DNA of 64,000 nt from an uncultured Dehalococcoidia bacterium (GTDB lineage Bacteria; Chloroflexota; Dehalococcoidia; Lucifugimonadales; GCA-2712585). The position numbers were made by a program, and so were the translations under genes. How positions within the stretch are numbered: position 1 is the first letter of the stretch; every line of letters begins with the position of its first letter. The stretch spans positions 1,549,141-1,613,140 of the forward strand of contig OX638324.1 in assembly GCA_951812825.1 (NCBI GenBank), read 5' to 3'. Below, piece after piece: positions 8,948-18,109 of the stretch. Under the pieces are notes generated by a model. It ran no database searches, was not told the origin of the DNA, and saw only the letters and a list, made by a program, of their open reading frames with translations.

Positions 8948-9787
8948 CTAGGTTCCGCGACGGCGAGAATTGGGGTGGTCACGTCGGTTATCCCGGTAGT
9001 CGGGTATCCCTATTGGCACCCAGTTGACGAAGGTATCCATGAGCCTGGAGGAAAGGCGCGGATGGGCTGCTTCTATCTCGTCTATTTCCAGATAGGTGGT
9101 TATCATCGTGGGCAAACGGGAGTTGTGACGGTGCACGACTAGCTGATAGAGCTTTTCCTTGGCCCATGGCGTGCTGGTTTCCGCCCCCAGGTCGTCCAGA
9201 ATCAATAGCGGCGTCGACTTCACCTGCTCGAAAAGTTGGTCGTACTGCACCTGGCTGTTGGGGCTGAAAGCTGCCCTAAGGTGGTCCAGCAGGTCGGGCA
9301 CGAATGTAAAAAGGGCAGGCAACCCGTTTCTGATGCAATGCTCCACCACGGCCACGGCCAGGTGAGTCTTGCCGGTCCCGTGTTCGCCGGTGATGAGCAG
9401 CCATCCTTCTGGATGTGTGGCGAAGGTTGTTGCTGCTAAATAGGCCCTTTGCAAGTACCCCTGGCCTTCACTGTTAATGTCGTGCCGCCTTACATTGAAG
9501 GTCTCGAAGGTCATGCGGTCGAGCATGCCTTTGGTGAGTCCACTGTAATTTTGAAGACGTTGCATTCGCTCCCGGTCCGCGGCCGATTCCCTGCATCGGC
9601 AGGGAAAAAGCTCGCCGAAATCGGGATGCCCCAAAGGGACCCTGCGCTCAACCCAGCCTAGACCGTCGCAATTCGGGCAGCGGTCTTCCGGTTCCTCAGC
9701 TTCCAGACGGGATCCCCCGTCTCCGTTCATATTCCTCGATGTAGCGTCTTGGGTTACGCGTTTTAGTATGTCTCCCAAACTTTCCAT
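8948..9787 (-). CDS. DnaC/DnaI-like helicase loader ATPase
   Basis: A 279-residue AAA+ ATPase of the DnaC/IstB type. With the start at 9787 (MESLGDILKRV, preceded by a purine-rich AAGAAGG) it has an N-terminal zinc finger at about residues 37-65 (CPNC, then CRC), the Walker A GEHGTGKTHLA near 132-142, the Walker B LLILDDLGAE and the sensor segment LSSRLMD. The frame stays open to 9883, but that extension lies deep within dnaD. Even so it overlaps the dnaD 3' end by 92 bases. Context makes it a primosomal DnaB loader: it follows dnaB and a DnaD-domain gene on the same strand. IstB of transposons is the alternative, but no transposase is nearby. Confidence 0.85.
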   Translation of the reverse strand: MESLGDILKRVTQDATSRNMNGDGGSRLEAEEPEDRCPNCDGLGWVERRVPLGHPDFGELFPCRCRESAADRERMQRLQNYSGLTKGMLDRMTFETFNVRRHDINSEGQGYLQRAYLAATTFATHPEGWLLITGEHGTGKTHLAVAVVEHCIRNGLPALFTFVPDLLDHLRAAFSPNSQVQYDQLFEQVKSTPLLILDDLGAETSTPWAKEKLYQLVVHRHNSRLPTMITTYLEIDEIEAAHPRLSSRLMDTFVNWVPIGIPDYRDNRRDHPNSRRRGT

Positions 9788-10400
9788 CAGACTTGCCTTC
9801 TTTATTCCACCGTCGGAGGATGGCCCGCACGTAGGGCCAGCTTCTCCTGCCGCTGAGGGCCGCTTCTCTGACGGCGGTCTCAATCCATTCCTTCGGATAC
9901 TCGTTCTCCGCCGCCTTCAACTCGTCGGCGACGACGGGTGTAATCATACCTATTTCCTGCTCGTACAGGTCAAAGACGTTGGGGCGTTTTTTTCTCCTTG
10001 GCGGAGCCACTGCTTCTACCTCGTCGACGTGTGGCAGGGCAGTCTCACCGGCCATCGCCCGTCGGAGAGCTGCGCGATGGGTCTCCTGGTTCAGCACGAA
10101 GAGGGCGATTCTTCCACGGGCGGTTGTCACGTTGCCCTTGGCGAAGATGCCTCTCCTCGCGCCGCCGTTCATGGCGTCCTCGATTTCCTCCTGATCCAAC
10201 GCGCCGTGAAGCACCGGATCGTCCCTCAACTCCGCCAGGGTGACGCAGCGGAGGGCGCCCTTCTTCCGGTGGATGTGCCACAGGGCGCGGAGGATGCACT
10301 TCAACTCCGCCAGGTTGTCGATGCCCTTGAGCATGTCGCCGAGTAGGGGGTCCGGCACCGGCGTGAAGGTGGTGGTGGAGGGGAGGGACTTGGGGGTCAT
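9696..10400 (-). CDS. DnaD-domain replication protein
   Basis: A 234-residue protein with a winged-helix-like N-terminal half and a C-terminal DnaD (DnaB_2-type) domain, visible as NVFDLYEQEIGMITP, then ADELKAAENEYPKEWIE and SWPYVRAILRRWNKEG. DnaD-type proteins link DnaA to the helicase loader in Bacillota. Here the gene lies between dnaB (start overlaps the dnaB stop as ATGA) and the DnaC/I-like loader, so the three very probably form one primosome module. The basic tail GRHTKTRNPRRY is typical of DnaD proteins that bind DNA. The ATG at 10400 is supported by the overlap. Confidence 0.85.
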   Translation of the reverse strand: MTPKSLPSTTTFTPVPDPLLGDMLKGIDNLAELKCILRALWHIHRKKGALRCVTLAELRDDPVLHGALDQEEIEDAMNGGARRGIFAKGNVTTARGRIALFVLNQETHRAALRRAMAGETALPHVDEVEAVAPPRRKKRPNVFDLYEQEIGMITPVVADELKAAENEYPKEWIETAVREAALSGRRSWPYVRAILRRWNKEGKSDGKFGRHTKTRNPRRYIEEYERRRGIPSGS

Positions 10401-11785
10401 GGAGTGGCGAACTCCCTATCCAGCGGCGCCGGTTCAAAGCGCACGTGCCTGTTGTGGAACAGCAGCTTTATGTTGCCTATGGGCCCGTGGCGGTGCTTGG
10501 CCACGATAATCTCCGCCACGTTACGGGGGTACTCCGGGCCTTCCGGGAAGCGGTTGAGCCACTCCTCTTCGGTTGTGTACATATCTTCGCGATAGATGAA
10601 CATGACTATGTCCGCGTCCTGCTCGATACTGCCGCTCTCCCTCAGGTCGGAAAGCTGGGGACGGTGGGAGGGCCGCATCTCCACGGCGCGGCTGAGCTGG
10701 GATACGGTGAGGACGGGGATGTTCAGGTCCCGGGCCAGCCCCTTGAGGGAGCGGGAGATTTCGCTGATCTCCTGGACCCGGTTGCCCAGCCGACGTCCGC
10801 CCTCGATGAGTTGCATGTAGTCCACTACCAGCATGTCCAGGTTGCGCTCAAGGTGGAGACGGCGAGCCTTGCTTCGCATCTCCACGATGCCCTGGAGGGG
10901 CGTGTCGTCGATATAGAGGGAGAGTTCCGAAAGGGAACCCACGGCGTCGATGATGCGCTGCTCCTCCGCTGCGGAGAGGTCCAGGCCCGGGTGAAGCCAG
11001 AGGCGGAGGCGGTGGGAGTCTACCCGGGCCTCGCTGGCGAGAATGCGCATGGCTAACTGCTCCCGGCTCATCTCCAGGCTGAAGATGCCGACGCTGGAGC
11101 CGTTCTGGGCGGCGTTGACGGCCACGTTGATGGCCAGGGTGCTCTTGCCCACGCTTGGGCGGGCGGCGAGGATGACCAGGTCTGAGGGCTGAAGGCCACC
11201 GAGCAGGTCGTCCAGGGTGGAGAAGCCGCTCATGATGACGGCGCTGGCGTCGGCCAAAGGCTCCGCAAAGGCGGTGCGGTCTTCCAGGAACTGGTCCAGC
11301 ACCTCCCGGATGGGAACAAACTCGCGGGTGGAGCGTCCGGTGCGCAGGTTGAACAGGAGATTCTCCGCCTGGCTGAGAGCAGCCTCTTCGTCATCGGTAC
11401 CCCTATAGCCAAGGGAGGCGATTTCCGAGGCGGCGCCAATGAGCCGCCGCATGGTGGCGGCGCGCCCAACCAGTTCGGCGAAGTGGACGATGTGGGTGGA
11501 GGTGGGAACGCTGGAGACCAGATGGCTGAGATAGGCGGCGCCGCCTACCATCTCCAGACGCTCCCTCAGGTTGAGTTCGTTGGTGATGGTGACCTGGTTG
11601 ATGGCCTCCCGCCGTTCGAAGAGGGCTACGCACGCTTCGTAGCAGTAGGAGTTCCTGTCCCGGTAGAAGTCCTGGGGTGTCAAGCGACCGGCCACCTTCA
11701 GGATGGCCTCGCTGTCGATTAGCAGGGAGCCGATTACGGCCTCTTCGGCCTCTATGTCGTGGGGCAGGAGCCTCTCTTCATACAC
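10397..11785 (-). CDS. dnaB: Replicative DNA helicase DnaB
   Basis: A 462-residue hexameric helicase that unwinds the fork. The N-terminal DnaB domain begins with the usual LLPHDIEAEEAVIGSLL. The RecA-like domain has the Walker A ARPSVGKSTLA near residues 206-216, GIFSLEMSREQLAMRIL, the Walker B MLVVDYMQLIEGG and the arginine-finger block SQLSRAVEMR, then LSDLRESGSIEQDADIVMFIYR. It ends with the HRHGPIG segment. The length is typical. It follows rplI and precedes dnaD with a four-base overlap. No intein or other insertion is seen. Confidence 0.96.
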   Translation of the reverse strand: MYEERLLPHDIEAEEAVIGSLLIDSEAILKVAGRLTPQDFYRDRNSYCYEACVALFERREAINQVTITNELNLRERLEMVGGAAYLSHLVSSVPTSTHIVHFAELVGRAATMRRLIGAASEIASLGYRGTDDEEAALSQAENLLFNLRTGRSTREFVPIREVLDQFLEDRTAFAEPLADASAVIMSGFSTLDDLLGGLQPSDLVILAARPSVGKSTLAINVAVNAAQNGSSVGIFSLEMSREQLAMRILASEARVDSHRLRLWLHPGLDLSAAEEQRIIDAVGSLSELSLYIDDTPLQGIVEMRSKARRLHLERNLDMLVVDYMQLIEGGRRLGNRVQEISEISRSLKGLARDLNIPVLTVSQLSRAVEMRPSHRPQLSDLRESGSIEQDADIVMFIYREDMYTTEEEWLNRFPEGPEYPRNVAEIIVAKHRHGPIGNIKLLFHNRHVRFEPAPLDREFATP

Positions 11786-11906
11786 AGGACGCTAAACCTC
11801 CTCAAGAAAGAGGGGCAGGTCTTGAGCCTGGCCCCAATGCGGACCTTGTTCGCTTTGCCCCGTTCAGGGCGGGTCTGGGAACAAGGGCGGGGGTGTGCCC
11901 CGGCCC

Positions 11907-12425
11907 CTATTCCTCTTCCGTTTCGTCGGGGCCCTCTTCCGCGCCTTCCAACTCGTCGTCGGCCTCGTAGTCTTCCTGTCCCTCCGCCTTGGCGACGACG
12001 GTAATCTCCGCCGATACGTTCTGGTGGAGACGGAGGTTGATGTTGTAGCTGCCGGGTTCGCGGATGGGCTCGCTCAGCTCTACCACGCGGCGGGCCACCT
12101 GCTGGCCCGTAGCCCCCTCCAACTCCTCCAGTATGCGGGTAACGGAGATGGCGCCGTAGAACCGGCCGGTGGGCCCCACTTTGCCGGGGATTTCGAGGGT
12201 GGTGCCGCCCAGGATGCGGGCCAGGGCCTGCTTGTCGCCCGTCTCACGGACGCGTCGTTCCTCCGCTACCTTCTGGAGCTTGGCGATGCGCTTCATCTGC
12301 TCCGGCGTGGCGATGGTGGCCAGGTTCTTGGGCAGCAGGTAGTTGCGGGCAAAGCCGTTCTTGACTTCCTTGATCTCCCCGGCGTTAGCCACGTTTATAA
12401 CGTCTTCCAGAAACAGTACGCGCAC
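11907..12425 (-). CDS. rplI: 50S ribosomal protein bL9
   Basis: A 172-residue ribosomal protein that binds 23S rRNA. It starts MRVLFLEDVINVANAGE and continues IKEVKNGFARNYLLPKNLA, the bL9 N-terminal signature, then the long connecting helix and the C-terminal domain. The final ~20 residues are a run of acidic residues beyond the usual ~150-residue length. The GTG at 12425 has a GGGGAG ribosome site. The order rplI-dnaB is common in bacteria. A 121-base gap separates it from dnaB. A TATAAT on the minus strand at 12460-12465 is probably its promoter. Confidence 0.95.
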   Translation of the reverse strand: MRVLFLEDVINVANAGEIKEVKNGFARNYLLPKNLATIATPEQMKRIAKLQKVAEERRVRETGDKQALARILGGTTLEIPGKVGPTGRFYGAISVTRILEELEGATGQQVARRVVELSEPIREPGSYNINLRLHQNVSAEITVVAKAEGQEDYEADDELEGAEEGPDETEEE

Positions 12426-12509
12426 GGCAGGACTCCCCTTTGGCGTGGATTAAAGAGGGATTATACCGCAAGTTTGGGGGTGGTAGGAAGGGCCGGAGCC
12501 ATTCCATCC

Positions 12510-12538
12510 TTGACACTGCACGCCCATGGGAATAAGTT
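12510..12538 (+). promoter_or_regulatory. Possible promoter of the amidohydrolase gene
   Basis: A perfect TTGACA at 12510-12515 is followed after 17 bases by TAAGTT at 12533-12538. A GGGAGG ribosome site precedes the gene's ATG at 12566. The -10 is weak. Confidence 0.35.
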
Positions 12539-12565
12539 GGGCCTAGTCTTCCCGGGAGGCGGGTC

Positions 12566-13795
12566 ATGAAGGTTCTCAAGGGCGCAACACTCATCGACGG
12601 CACGGGCGGCGACCCCATCCCCAACGCAACCGTCGTCGTCGACGGCGAGCGCATCGTCGACGTGGGCGCATCCGACGCCGTTAAGTCCCCTCCCGGCGCG
12701 GCGGTGATAGACCTTTCGGGCATGACCCTTTTGCCCGGCCTCATCGACTGTCACGACCACCTGGGACACACCGGCTACGGCCTGATGGACCGGTGGGAAC
12801 TGGACGCCCCCGCCAGCCTGCGGCACCTTCGCACGGCCCAGGTGCTCCAGGACACGCTGGAGATGGGCTATACCTCGGTACGCGACGCCGGGGGTCTCGA
12901 CCACGGCTTCCAGCTGGCGGTGGAGGAGGGGCTGATTCCTGGCCCGCGGCTGACCCTCAGCGTCTCATTGATCTCTCCCACCGGTGGCCTCTCCGACGTT
13001 CGCAGCCCTTCCGGCCACTGCTGCCCGCCTCCGATGAACCTGAACCTGCCCTCGGGGGTTGCCGACGGGCCGGATGCCATCCGCGCCAAGGTTCGTGAGC
13101 TTTGTCGCTTGGGCGCGACTGTTATCAAGTGCGCCTCCACCGGCGGGGCCAGCTCCCGTCCCGGCCACGGCCCTTACGATCGGGAGTTCACCCGCGAGGA
13201 GATGCAAGCTCTGGTGGACGAGTCCCACGACCTGGGTCGACGGGTCATGTGCCATGCCCTTGGAGGCTCTGGCCTCCGGCTCGCCCTGGAGGTGGGGGTC
13301 GACAGCGTTGAGCACGGGACGTATCTGAACGAAGACCCGGACCTGATTCCCATGATGGCCGAGAAGGGCATCTTCTACGTGCCCACCCTGCTGGTATACG
13401 TCTACCACCGGGAGAACGTGCAGGACCATGTGAAAGAGCGGGCGCGGAAGCTCCACGCCGACCATCTGGACAGCATCCGACGGGCGTTGGACGTGGGGGT
13501 CAAGGTGGTGGCGGGGACCGACGCCGGCGGGTGGGGGCACCCGGACAACGCAGGAGAGTTGAAGTGCATGGTGGAGGAGGCGGGGATGACGCCCATGCAG
13601 GCCCTGGTTTCCGCCACGGGCACCGCCGCTGATTGCTTGGGACAGTCGGACGAACTGGGCACCGTTGCCAAGGGCAAACTGGCGGACCTGGTGGCGGTGG
13701 ACGGCGACCCCCTCTCGGACATAACCTGCCTGCTGGAGAAGAAGCGTATCAAGCTGGTGATGAAGGGTGGCCAGGAGTTTGTGAACTCCCTTTAG
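12566..13795 (+). CDS. Amidohydrolase family protein (imidazolonepropionase/prolidase-like)
   Basis: A 409-residue metal-dependent amidohydrolase. The N-terminal beta sandwich carries the family start (LIDGTGGDPIPNATVVVDGERI), then the HxH metal site CHDHLG, a lysine in TVIKCAS where the bridging carbamylated lysine is found, histidines in MCHALGG and SVEHGTY, and the metal aspartate in GTDAGG. It ends with KGKLADLVAVDGDPL, typical of the imidazolonepropionase-like and Xaa-Pro dipeptidase branch. No signal peptide is seen. It is a single gene with its own promoter; the substrate cannot be told. A good GGGAGG ribosome site supports the ATG. Confidence 0.88.
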   Translation: MKVLKGATLIDGTGGDPIPNATVVVDGERIVDVGASDAVKSPPGAAVIDLSGMTLLPGLIDCHDHLGHTGYGLMDRWELDAPASLRHLRTAQVLQDTLEMGYTSVRDAGGLDHGFQLAVEEGLIPGPRLTLSVSLISPTGGLSDVRSPSGHCCPPPMNLNLPSGVADGPDAIRAKVRELCRLGATVIKCASTGGASSRPGHGPYDREFTREEMQALVDESHDLGRRVMCHALGGSGLRLALEVGVDSVEHGTYLNEDPDLIPMMAEKGIFYVPTLLVYVYHRENVQDHVKERARKLHADHLDSIRRALDVGVKVVAGTDAGGWGHPDNAGELKCMVEEAGMTPMQALVSATGTAADCLGQSDELGTVAKGKLADLVAVDGDPLSDITCLLEKKRIKLVMKGGQEFVNSL

Positions 13796-13813
13796 GAGTT
13801 TCCAGGGCGAACT

Positions 13814-14503
13814 TCAGTCGTTAGCGCCGTCCCGGTTGAGGACGGTGCGGAAGGTTAGGGACAGGCGTCGACGTCGATTCCGCCGTCCGCCTTTCGCGGG
13901 TTCGGACTTTCTGGGGGCGATTCCGTGCTGCCAGACGGACCGGGCCTCGCCGGTCAGAAGCACCAACGAACGACGATGAAGAAGGGCGGGCCGCTTCTCG
14001 TCCCAATTCTCGGAAAAATCCATCTCCCAATCGTCGCCCAGCGAAATCGTGCAGACCGTGGGACCAAAACCCCGGTGGTCCGTGTGCATCGCGATGCCCT
14101 GTCCGGGCAGGTACTCGTTGACAATCACCTGCTCAGGCACCCTATCGAATAGACCGGTTTCTTCGTAGAGCCTCTGCGCCAACCGTTCCAGCCAGTCGGG
14201 CAATGCGCCAATGTGCATGTCAGGAGTTATGGCCCTGGCCTTGTAGTCGTAGTGCCAACCGTAATGCTGCACCCGTCGGCTCAAGTCGTTGCGCCATTCG
14301 CCTACCGCCGCGTCGATGCGTTCAATGCAACGAGACTCTTCATCCGGAGTCAAGAAAGCGTCGGAGAAAACCAGACCAGCAACTGCGGCGACGTTCTGCA
14401 GGCCGGCCTTCGCGTTCAGGGAATGGTTCAAGTGGCGGGGAGTAGTGAGGACGTTCCCGGATCTGACGGACTTTGGATCGAAAATGGATAGTTGCGATGC
14501 CAT
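13814..14503 (-). CDS. AlkB-like 2-oxoglutarate/Fe(II) dioxygenase
   Basis: A 229-residue oxygenase of the AlkB superfamily, which repairs alkylated bases or modifies RNA. The fold signature is visible: RRVQHYGWHYDYK (substrate lid), VNEYLPGQGIAMHTDH with the HxD iron ligands, TVCTISLG, SLVLLTGEARSVWQHGI with the distal histidine, and RRRLSLTFR with the arginines that bind 2-oxoglutarate. The RVQHYGWHYDY pattern is closer to ALKBH8/eukaryote-like bacterial AlkBs than to E. coli AlkB. The basic tract SEPAKGGRRNRRRR near the end could contact nucleic acid. It is convergent with the amidohydrolase. Confidence 0.85.
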   Translation of the reverse strand: MASQLSIFDPKSVRSGNVLTTPRHLNHSLNAKAGLQNVAAVAGLVFSDAFLTPDEESRCIERIDAAVGEWRNDLSRRVQHYGWHYDYKARAITPDMHIGALPDWLERLAQRLYEETGLFDRVPEQVIVNEYLPGQGIAMHTDHRGFGPTVCTISLGDDWEMDFSENWDEKRPALLHRRSLVLLTGEARSVWQHGIAPRKSEPAKGGRRNRRRRLSLTFRTVLNRDGAND

Positions 14504-14515
14504 GACTATCTCGTA

Positions 14516-15265
14516 TTAGACGCCAGCAGCGAGAGTAGCAATCTTGATGTGTTGATGAGTCATCACCTGTGTGCACGTAATATTCGAATCTTCCAGGCTC
14601 TTCAAGAGGAGATTCCAGCCTAATTGTAAATCGTTGGACTGTTTCAAAGCGTCTACCGCTACCAAGTAGCACCGACGAGCAGGGTGAGTTGTTTTTCTTA
14701 CAACACTGATAATTTGGGTAAAGTTCTGGATGTCTGCAGGTGATTTAGACTGAACCAGCACGTGTCCCAGAGTTATGATGGAATCTGCGTCAGGGCGGTG
14801 GTCTATTCGAATGGCGGATTGGAAAGATTTAGTGTCGTGGTAGTAGTGCAGAGAAGGATAGTCGGGAATCGAGCCGGCGATCTCATCGCGTACCAAATTC
14901 GCCGCCTGAATCATTGCAGGACATCTATCTAGGCCGAAGAGTTTGACTTGGCGGCGTTCTATGCCCTTCGCTGCTGCCCAATCAAGAAAAGCCCATGAAA
15001 ATGGCCCAGCGCCACAGCCGATATCTATGTGTGACAAGTAATTGTTCTCGCAACCCAGCTTGCAGAGCGCGTCCACGTAGCGACGAAACCTATAGTTAGG
15101 CTCGGTATCCCCTCTATGGCTATACCAGTAAGTATATCGTACAGCTCCTTTAAGCGTTGCCTGCTCGGATATCCGGTAGTTTGGTCGCCATACCGAAAGA
15201 GGCGATATGTTTAGTTTGGATAGGACGCATTCAAGGGCAAGCTGATAGCATTCAATCACACGCAC
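14516..15265 (-). CDS. Probable SAM-dependent methyltransferase-like protein
   Basis: A protein of about 249 residues with a class I methyltransferase motif I, HIDIGCGAGPFSWAF, followed by KLFGLDRCPAMIQAA (motif II-like, with an acidic residue for the ribose). The GTG at 15265 is preferred because an AGGGGG ribosome site lies just upstream; the frame is open to a TTG at 15295. The gene has visibly lower GC than its neighbours and different codon use, suggesting recent acquisition. It sits 12 bases from the AlkB-like gene on the same strand, so both could be one RNA- or base-modifying unit, but no substrate can be inferred. Confidence 0.65.
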   Translation of the reverse strand: MRVIECYQLALECVLSKLNISPLSVWRPNYRISEQATLKGAVRYTYWYSHRGDTEPNYRFRRYVDALCKLGCENNYLSHIDIGCGAGPFSWAFLDWAAAKGIERRQVKLFGLDRCPAMIQAANLVRDEIAGSIPDYPSLHYYHDTKSFQSAIRIDHRPDADSIITLGHVLVQSKSPADIQNFTQIISVVRKTTHPARRCYLVAVDALKQSNDLQLGWNLLLKSLEDSNITCTQVMTHQHIKIATLAAGV

Positions 15266-15280
15266 TGCGCCCCCCCTTAG

Positions 15281-15309
15281 TTCAATACAACTCAATTATA
15301 GCCTATAAT
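15281..15309 (+). promoter_or_regulatory. Possible promoter of the yifB/comM-like gene
   Basis: A perfect TATAAT at 15304-15309 lies 17 bases after a weak TTCAAT at 15281-15286, about 80 bases before the ATG at 15390. Confidence 0.35.
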
Positions 15310-15389
15310 GCGCTGGCCAAGTTAAAGGCAAACTTGCTTGCGAATCAGGATGTGGGCGATGTTTGCCAACGAATTCGAGGACAAATGAA

Positions 15390-16913
15390 ATGCTGACCAA
15401 AGTCAAGAGTTGCGCCATCTTTGGGTTGGAAGGCGCGATTATCGAGGTGGAGGTGGACATCTCTCCCGGCCTGCCTCGCTTCAACATTGTCGGCCTGCCC
15501 GACGCTGCGGTCCAGGAGGCCCGGGAGCGGGTCCGCGCCGCCATCCGCAACTCTGGCTGCGAGTTTCCCATGCGCCGCATCACCGTCAACCTGGCCCCCG
15601 CCGACATGAAGAAGGAAGGCCCCTCCTACGACCTCCCCATTGCCATCGGCATTCTCACCAGCTCGGGCCAGCTGGAGGAGCAGCCCAGCACCGTCCTATT
15701 CCTGGGGGAACTTTCTCTCGACGGCAGCACCCGTCACACCAAGGGCATCCTCCCCATGGTCGCCATGGCCAAGGACGCGGGCTTCAACCACGTTTTCCTC
15801 CCCGCGGAAAACGCGAGGGAAGGTGCGCTGGTGGAGGGCGTCACCGTGATGCCGGTGTCGTCTCTGGGGGAAGTGGTCTCCCACCTTCGGGGCGACTCCG
15901 CCATAGAGCCGTGTCCCGTTGACAACCTGATGCTGGCCAAGGACTCCTTGCCATACGTGGGGCCGGACCTCTCCCACGTTCGCGGCCAGGAGAACGCAAA
16001 GCGTGCCATGGAGGTGGCCGCCGCCGGGATGCACAACCTGATGATGACGGGGCCTCCGGGCAGCGGCAAGACGCTTCTCGCCCGCACCATGCCCTCCGTG
16101 CTGCCAGCCATGGACCCTCAGGAGGCGCTGGAGGCGACGAAGGTCTACAGCATCTCCGGCATGCTCCCCGCGGACCAGCCCCTTATCCGGCAGCGTCCCT
16201 TCCGGTCGCCCCACTACACCACCTCCCACGCAGGCCTGGTGGGCGGCGGTCGCACCCCCCGCCCGGGAGAGATTACCCTCGCCCACCGGGGAGTGCTGTT
16301 CCTCGACGAGCTACCCGAGTTCGGACACAACGTGCTGGAGTCCCTGCGTCAGCCCATGGAAGACCACGTGGTGACCATCAGCCGCGCCCAGTGGATCGTC
16401 ACGTTTCCCTGCAACTTCATGCTGCTCGCCGCCATGAACCCCTGCCCCTGCGGGTTCTACGGCGACGCCAAGAAGGAGTGCCGGTGCAGCCACGGCATGG
16501 TCTCCAAGTACCAGCGCCGCATCAGCGGCCCGCTCATGGACAGGATGGACATGTTCGTCGAGGTCCCGGCGGTGGAGTACGAAAAGCTGATGGACGACGC
16601 TGACGGCGAGACATCGGCGAGCGTGCAGGTCCGGGTGGAGAAGGCCCGCGAGGTGCAGAATCGCCGGTTCGACGAGATGCCGTTCACCACGAATGCGGAA
16701 ATGGGCCCGGCGGAAGTCTGGGACTTCTGCCAGGTGGGACAGGACTGTCAGAAGCTGCTGCAGGCGTCCATGAACCAGCTGAACCTGAGCGCCCGCGCCT
16801 TCCACCGGGTCCTCAAACTCTCCCGCACCATCGCAGACCTCGCCGCCTCCGACTCCATAGAGGTGCAGCACCTGGCCGAGGCGCTGCAGTACCGGCCGCG
16901 GTGGGCGGTGTAG
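15390..16913 (+). CDS. YifB/ComM family Mg-chelatase-like AAA+ ATPase
   Basis: A 507-residue ATPase. It opens with MLTKVKSCAIFGLEGA and VDISPGLPRFNIVGLPDAAV, the ChlI-like N-terminal domain of ComM/YifB, then the AAA+ module with Walker A GPPGSGKTLLA near residue 215, VLFLDELPEF as Walker B, and the NPCPCGFYGDAKKECRCS block with conserved cysteines; the C-terminal Mg-chelatase lid follows. ComM in Vibrio is a branch-migration helicase in natural transformation. The ATG at 15390 matches the family start; the nine extra upstream codons do not. cinA, another competence-associated gene, is at 56.6 kb, not linked. Confidence 0.92.
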   Translation: MLTKVKSCAIFGLEGAIIEVEVDISPGLPRFNIVGLPDAAVQEARERVRAAIRNSGCEFPMRRITVNLAPADMKKEGPSYDLPIAIGILTSSGQLEEQPSTVLFLGELSLDGSTRHTKGILPMVAMAKDAGFNHVFLPAENAREGALVEGVTVMPVSSLGEVVSHLRGDSAIEPCPVDNLMLAKDSLPYVGPDLSHVRGQENAKRAMEVAAAGMHNLMMTGPPGSGKTLLARTMPSVLPAMDPQEALEATKVYSISGMLPADQPLIRQRPFRSPHYTTSHAGLVGGGRTPRPGEITLAHRGVLFLDELPEFGHNVLESLRQPMEDHVVTISRAQWIVTFPCNFMLLAAMNPCPCGFYGDAKKECRCSHGMVSKYQRRISGPLMDRMDMFVEVPAVEYEKLMDDADGETSASVQVRVEKAREVQNRRFDEMPFTTNAEMGPAEVWDFCQVGQDCQKLLQASMNQLNLSARAFHRVLKLSRTIADLAASDSIEVQHLAEALQYRPRWAV

Positions 16914-17008
16914 AGGGGTGCCCTCGCCTCTTTATGCTCACTGTCGTTGTCACACGTCAATACTTAGAATAGAATAGTGCCTGTAATGTCTCACATCCAT
17001 CGAGATTC

Positions 17009-18109
17009 TTGGCTGTTCTCACGGTGAACGGCAGACGCCGCTCAGTTCGCAGCTGCGGAACGTTTATTCCCTCAATCAGTGTGACGGGACTACTAGCAGC
17101 TCTGGCTCTAGTCTTGGCTTTGACGTTGGCGTGCGGTTCGGAATCTCAGCCGACTTCGATATCCACGCCAACACCCGCACCGACGCCCGTTCCCACCCTG
17201 GCGCCAACACCCGCACCGACCCCCGTTCCTACCCCGGCGCCAACCCCAGCGCCGACGCCCGTTCCCACCCCGGCGCCAACACCCACACAGACGCCCGTTC
17301 CCACCCTGGCGCCAACACCCGCACCGACACCCGTTCCTACCCCAGCGCCAACACCGACGCCGACGCCCGTTCCTACCCCAGCGCCGACACCGACACCGAC
17401 GCCCCCGCCTACCCCTTCACCTACGCCTGCTCCGGTGGAGGAATTGTCAGCCTCAGAGGTGTACGATCTCGTCTCCCCCTCAGTGCCGTTCATCGAGACG
17501 CCTGCGTCCACGGGAAGCGGCATCCTGGTTGAAGGAGGCTACGTTGTCACAAATTACCACGTGGTGTGGCCTTACGAATCGGTTTGGGTTGTATTCCCGG
17601 ACGGCACAGAGTTGGAGAACGTTCCAGTAGTGGGATGGGACCCGATGGCGGACATAGCGGTGTTGGGACCGGTTGATGTATCCGCCCAGCCGGTGGTCAT
17701 GCAAGATGGTGAGAGAGCTACGCTCGGCAGCGAGTTGCTCTTGGTAGGTTATCCTGCCGAAGTCGATCTATTTCCCCAGCCTACTATCACCCGCGGTATC
17801 CTGTCTCGCTACAGAGAGTGGGAACGTCTGGGGATGACGTATTTCCAGACCGACGCCGCAATCGCTGGAGGTCAGAGCGGCGGGGCGCTGGTCAATTCCA
17901 GGGGCGAAGTAGTCGGAATTTCCACATTCTCCTTCAGCGAGGCCGGTTTCGCTTTGGCTGCATCGTCGACTGACGTTTTGCCCATAGTAAGAAGGTTGGC
18001 TCGGGGGAATTCACGTCTGGAATGGGAGATCGAAGATTGCCTGCTGGACGAGGGAACTTTCAGGTTGACCTTGATTTGCTCAACTACTGGGATACTCAAG
18101 CATTTGTGA
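17009..18109 (+). CDS. Secreted lipoprotein with trypsin-like (S1C) protease domain; 3' end frameshifted
   Basis: The 366-residue frame starts with a hydrophobic signal and a lipobox-like ALTLAC at about residue 42, so the protein is probably anchored outside the membrane. A Thr-Pro/Ala-Pro linker of some 90 residues follows, then a trypsin-fold domain with histidine in TNYHVV, aspartate in MADIAVL and serine in GGQSGGALV, in the order expected for a DegP/HtrA-type protease. After about residue 333 the sequence loses family character, because the true continuation lies in the -1 frame from about 18004 (next entry). The TTG at 17009 is tentative; a GTG at 17024 is an alternative. Confidence 0.8.
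   Translation: MAVLTVNGRRRSVRSCGTFIPSISVTGLLAALALVLALTLACGSESQPTSISTPTPAPTPVPTLAPTPAPTPVPTPAPTPAPTPVPTPAPTPTQTPVPTLAPTPAPTPVPTPAPTPTPTPVPTPAPTPTPTPPPTPSPTPAPVEELSASEVYDLVSPSVPFIETPASTGSGILVEGGYVVTNYHVVWPYESVWVVFPDGTELENVPVVGWDPMADIAVLGPVDVSAQPVVMQDGERATLGSELLLVGYPAEVDLFPQPTITRGILSRYREWERLGMTYFQTDAAIAGGQSGGALVNSRGEVVGISTFSFSEAGFALAASSTDVLPIVRRLARGNSRLEWEIEDCLLDEGTFRLTLICSTTGILKHL
17166..17436 (+). repeat. Degenerate coding repeat for a Thr-Pro-rich linker
   Basis: Short C-rich units encoding variations on TPAPTPVP follow one another without spacers, giving a low-complexity extracellular linker between lipobox and protease domain. A similar but separate tract is at 25280-25785. Confidence 0.85.

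Noticed and set aside
8948-9787. IstB transposition protein and hence an insertion sequence
   Set aside because: No istA-like transposase or inverted terminal repeats nearby; context with dnaB and dnaD favours a helicase loader.
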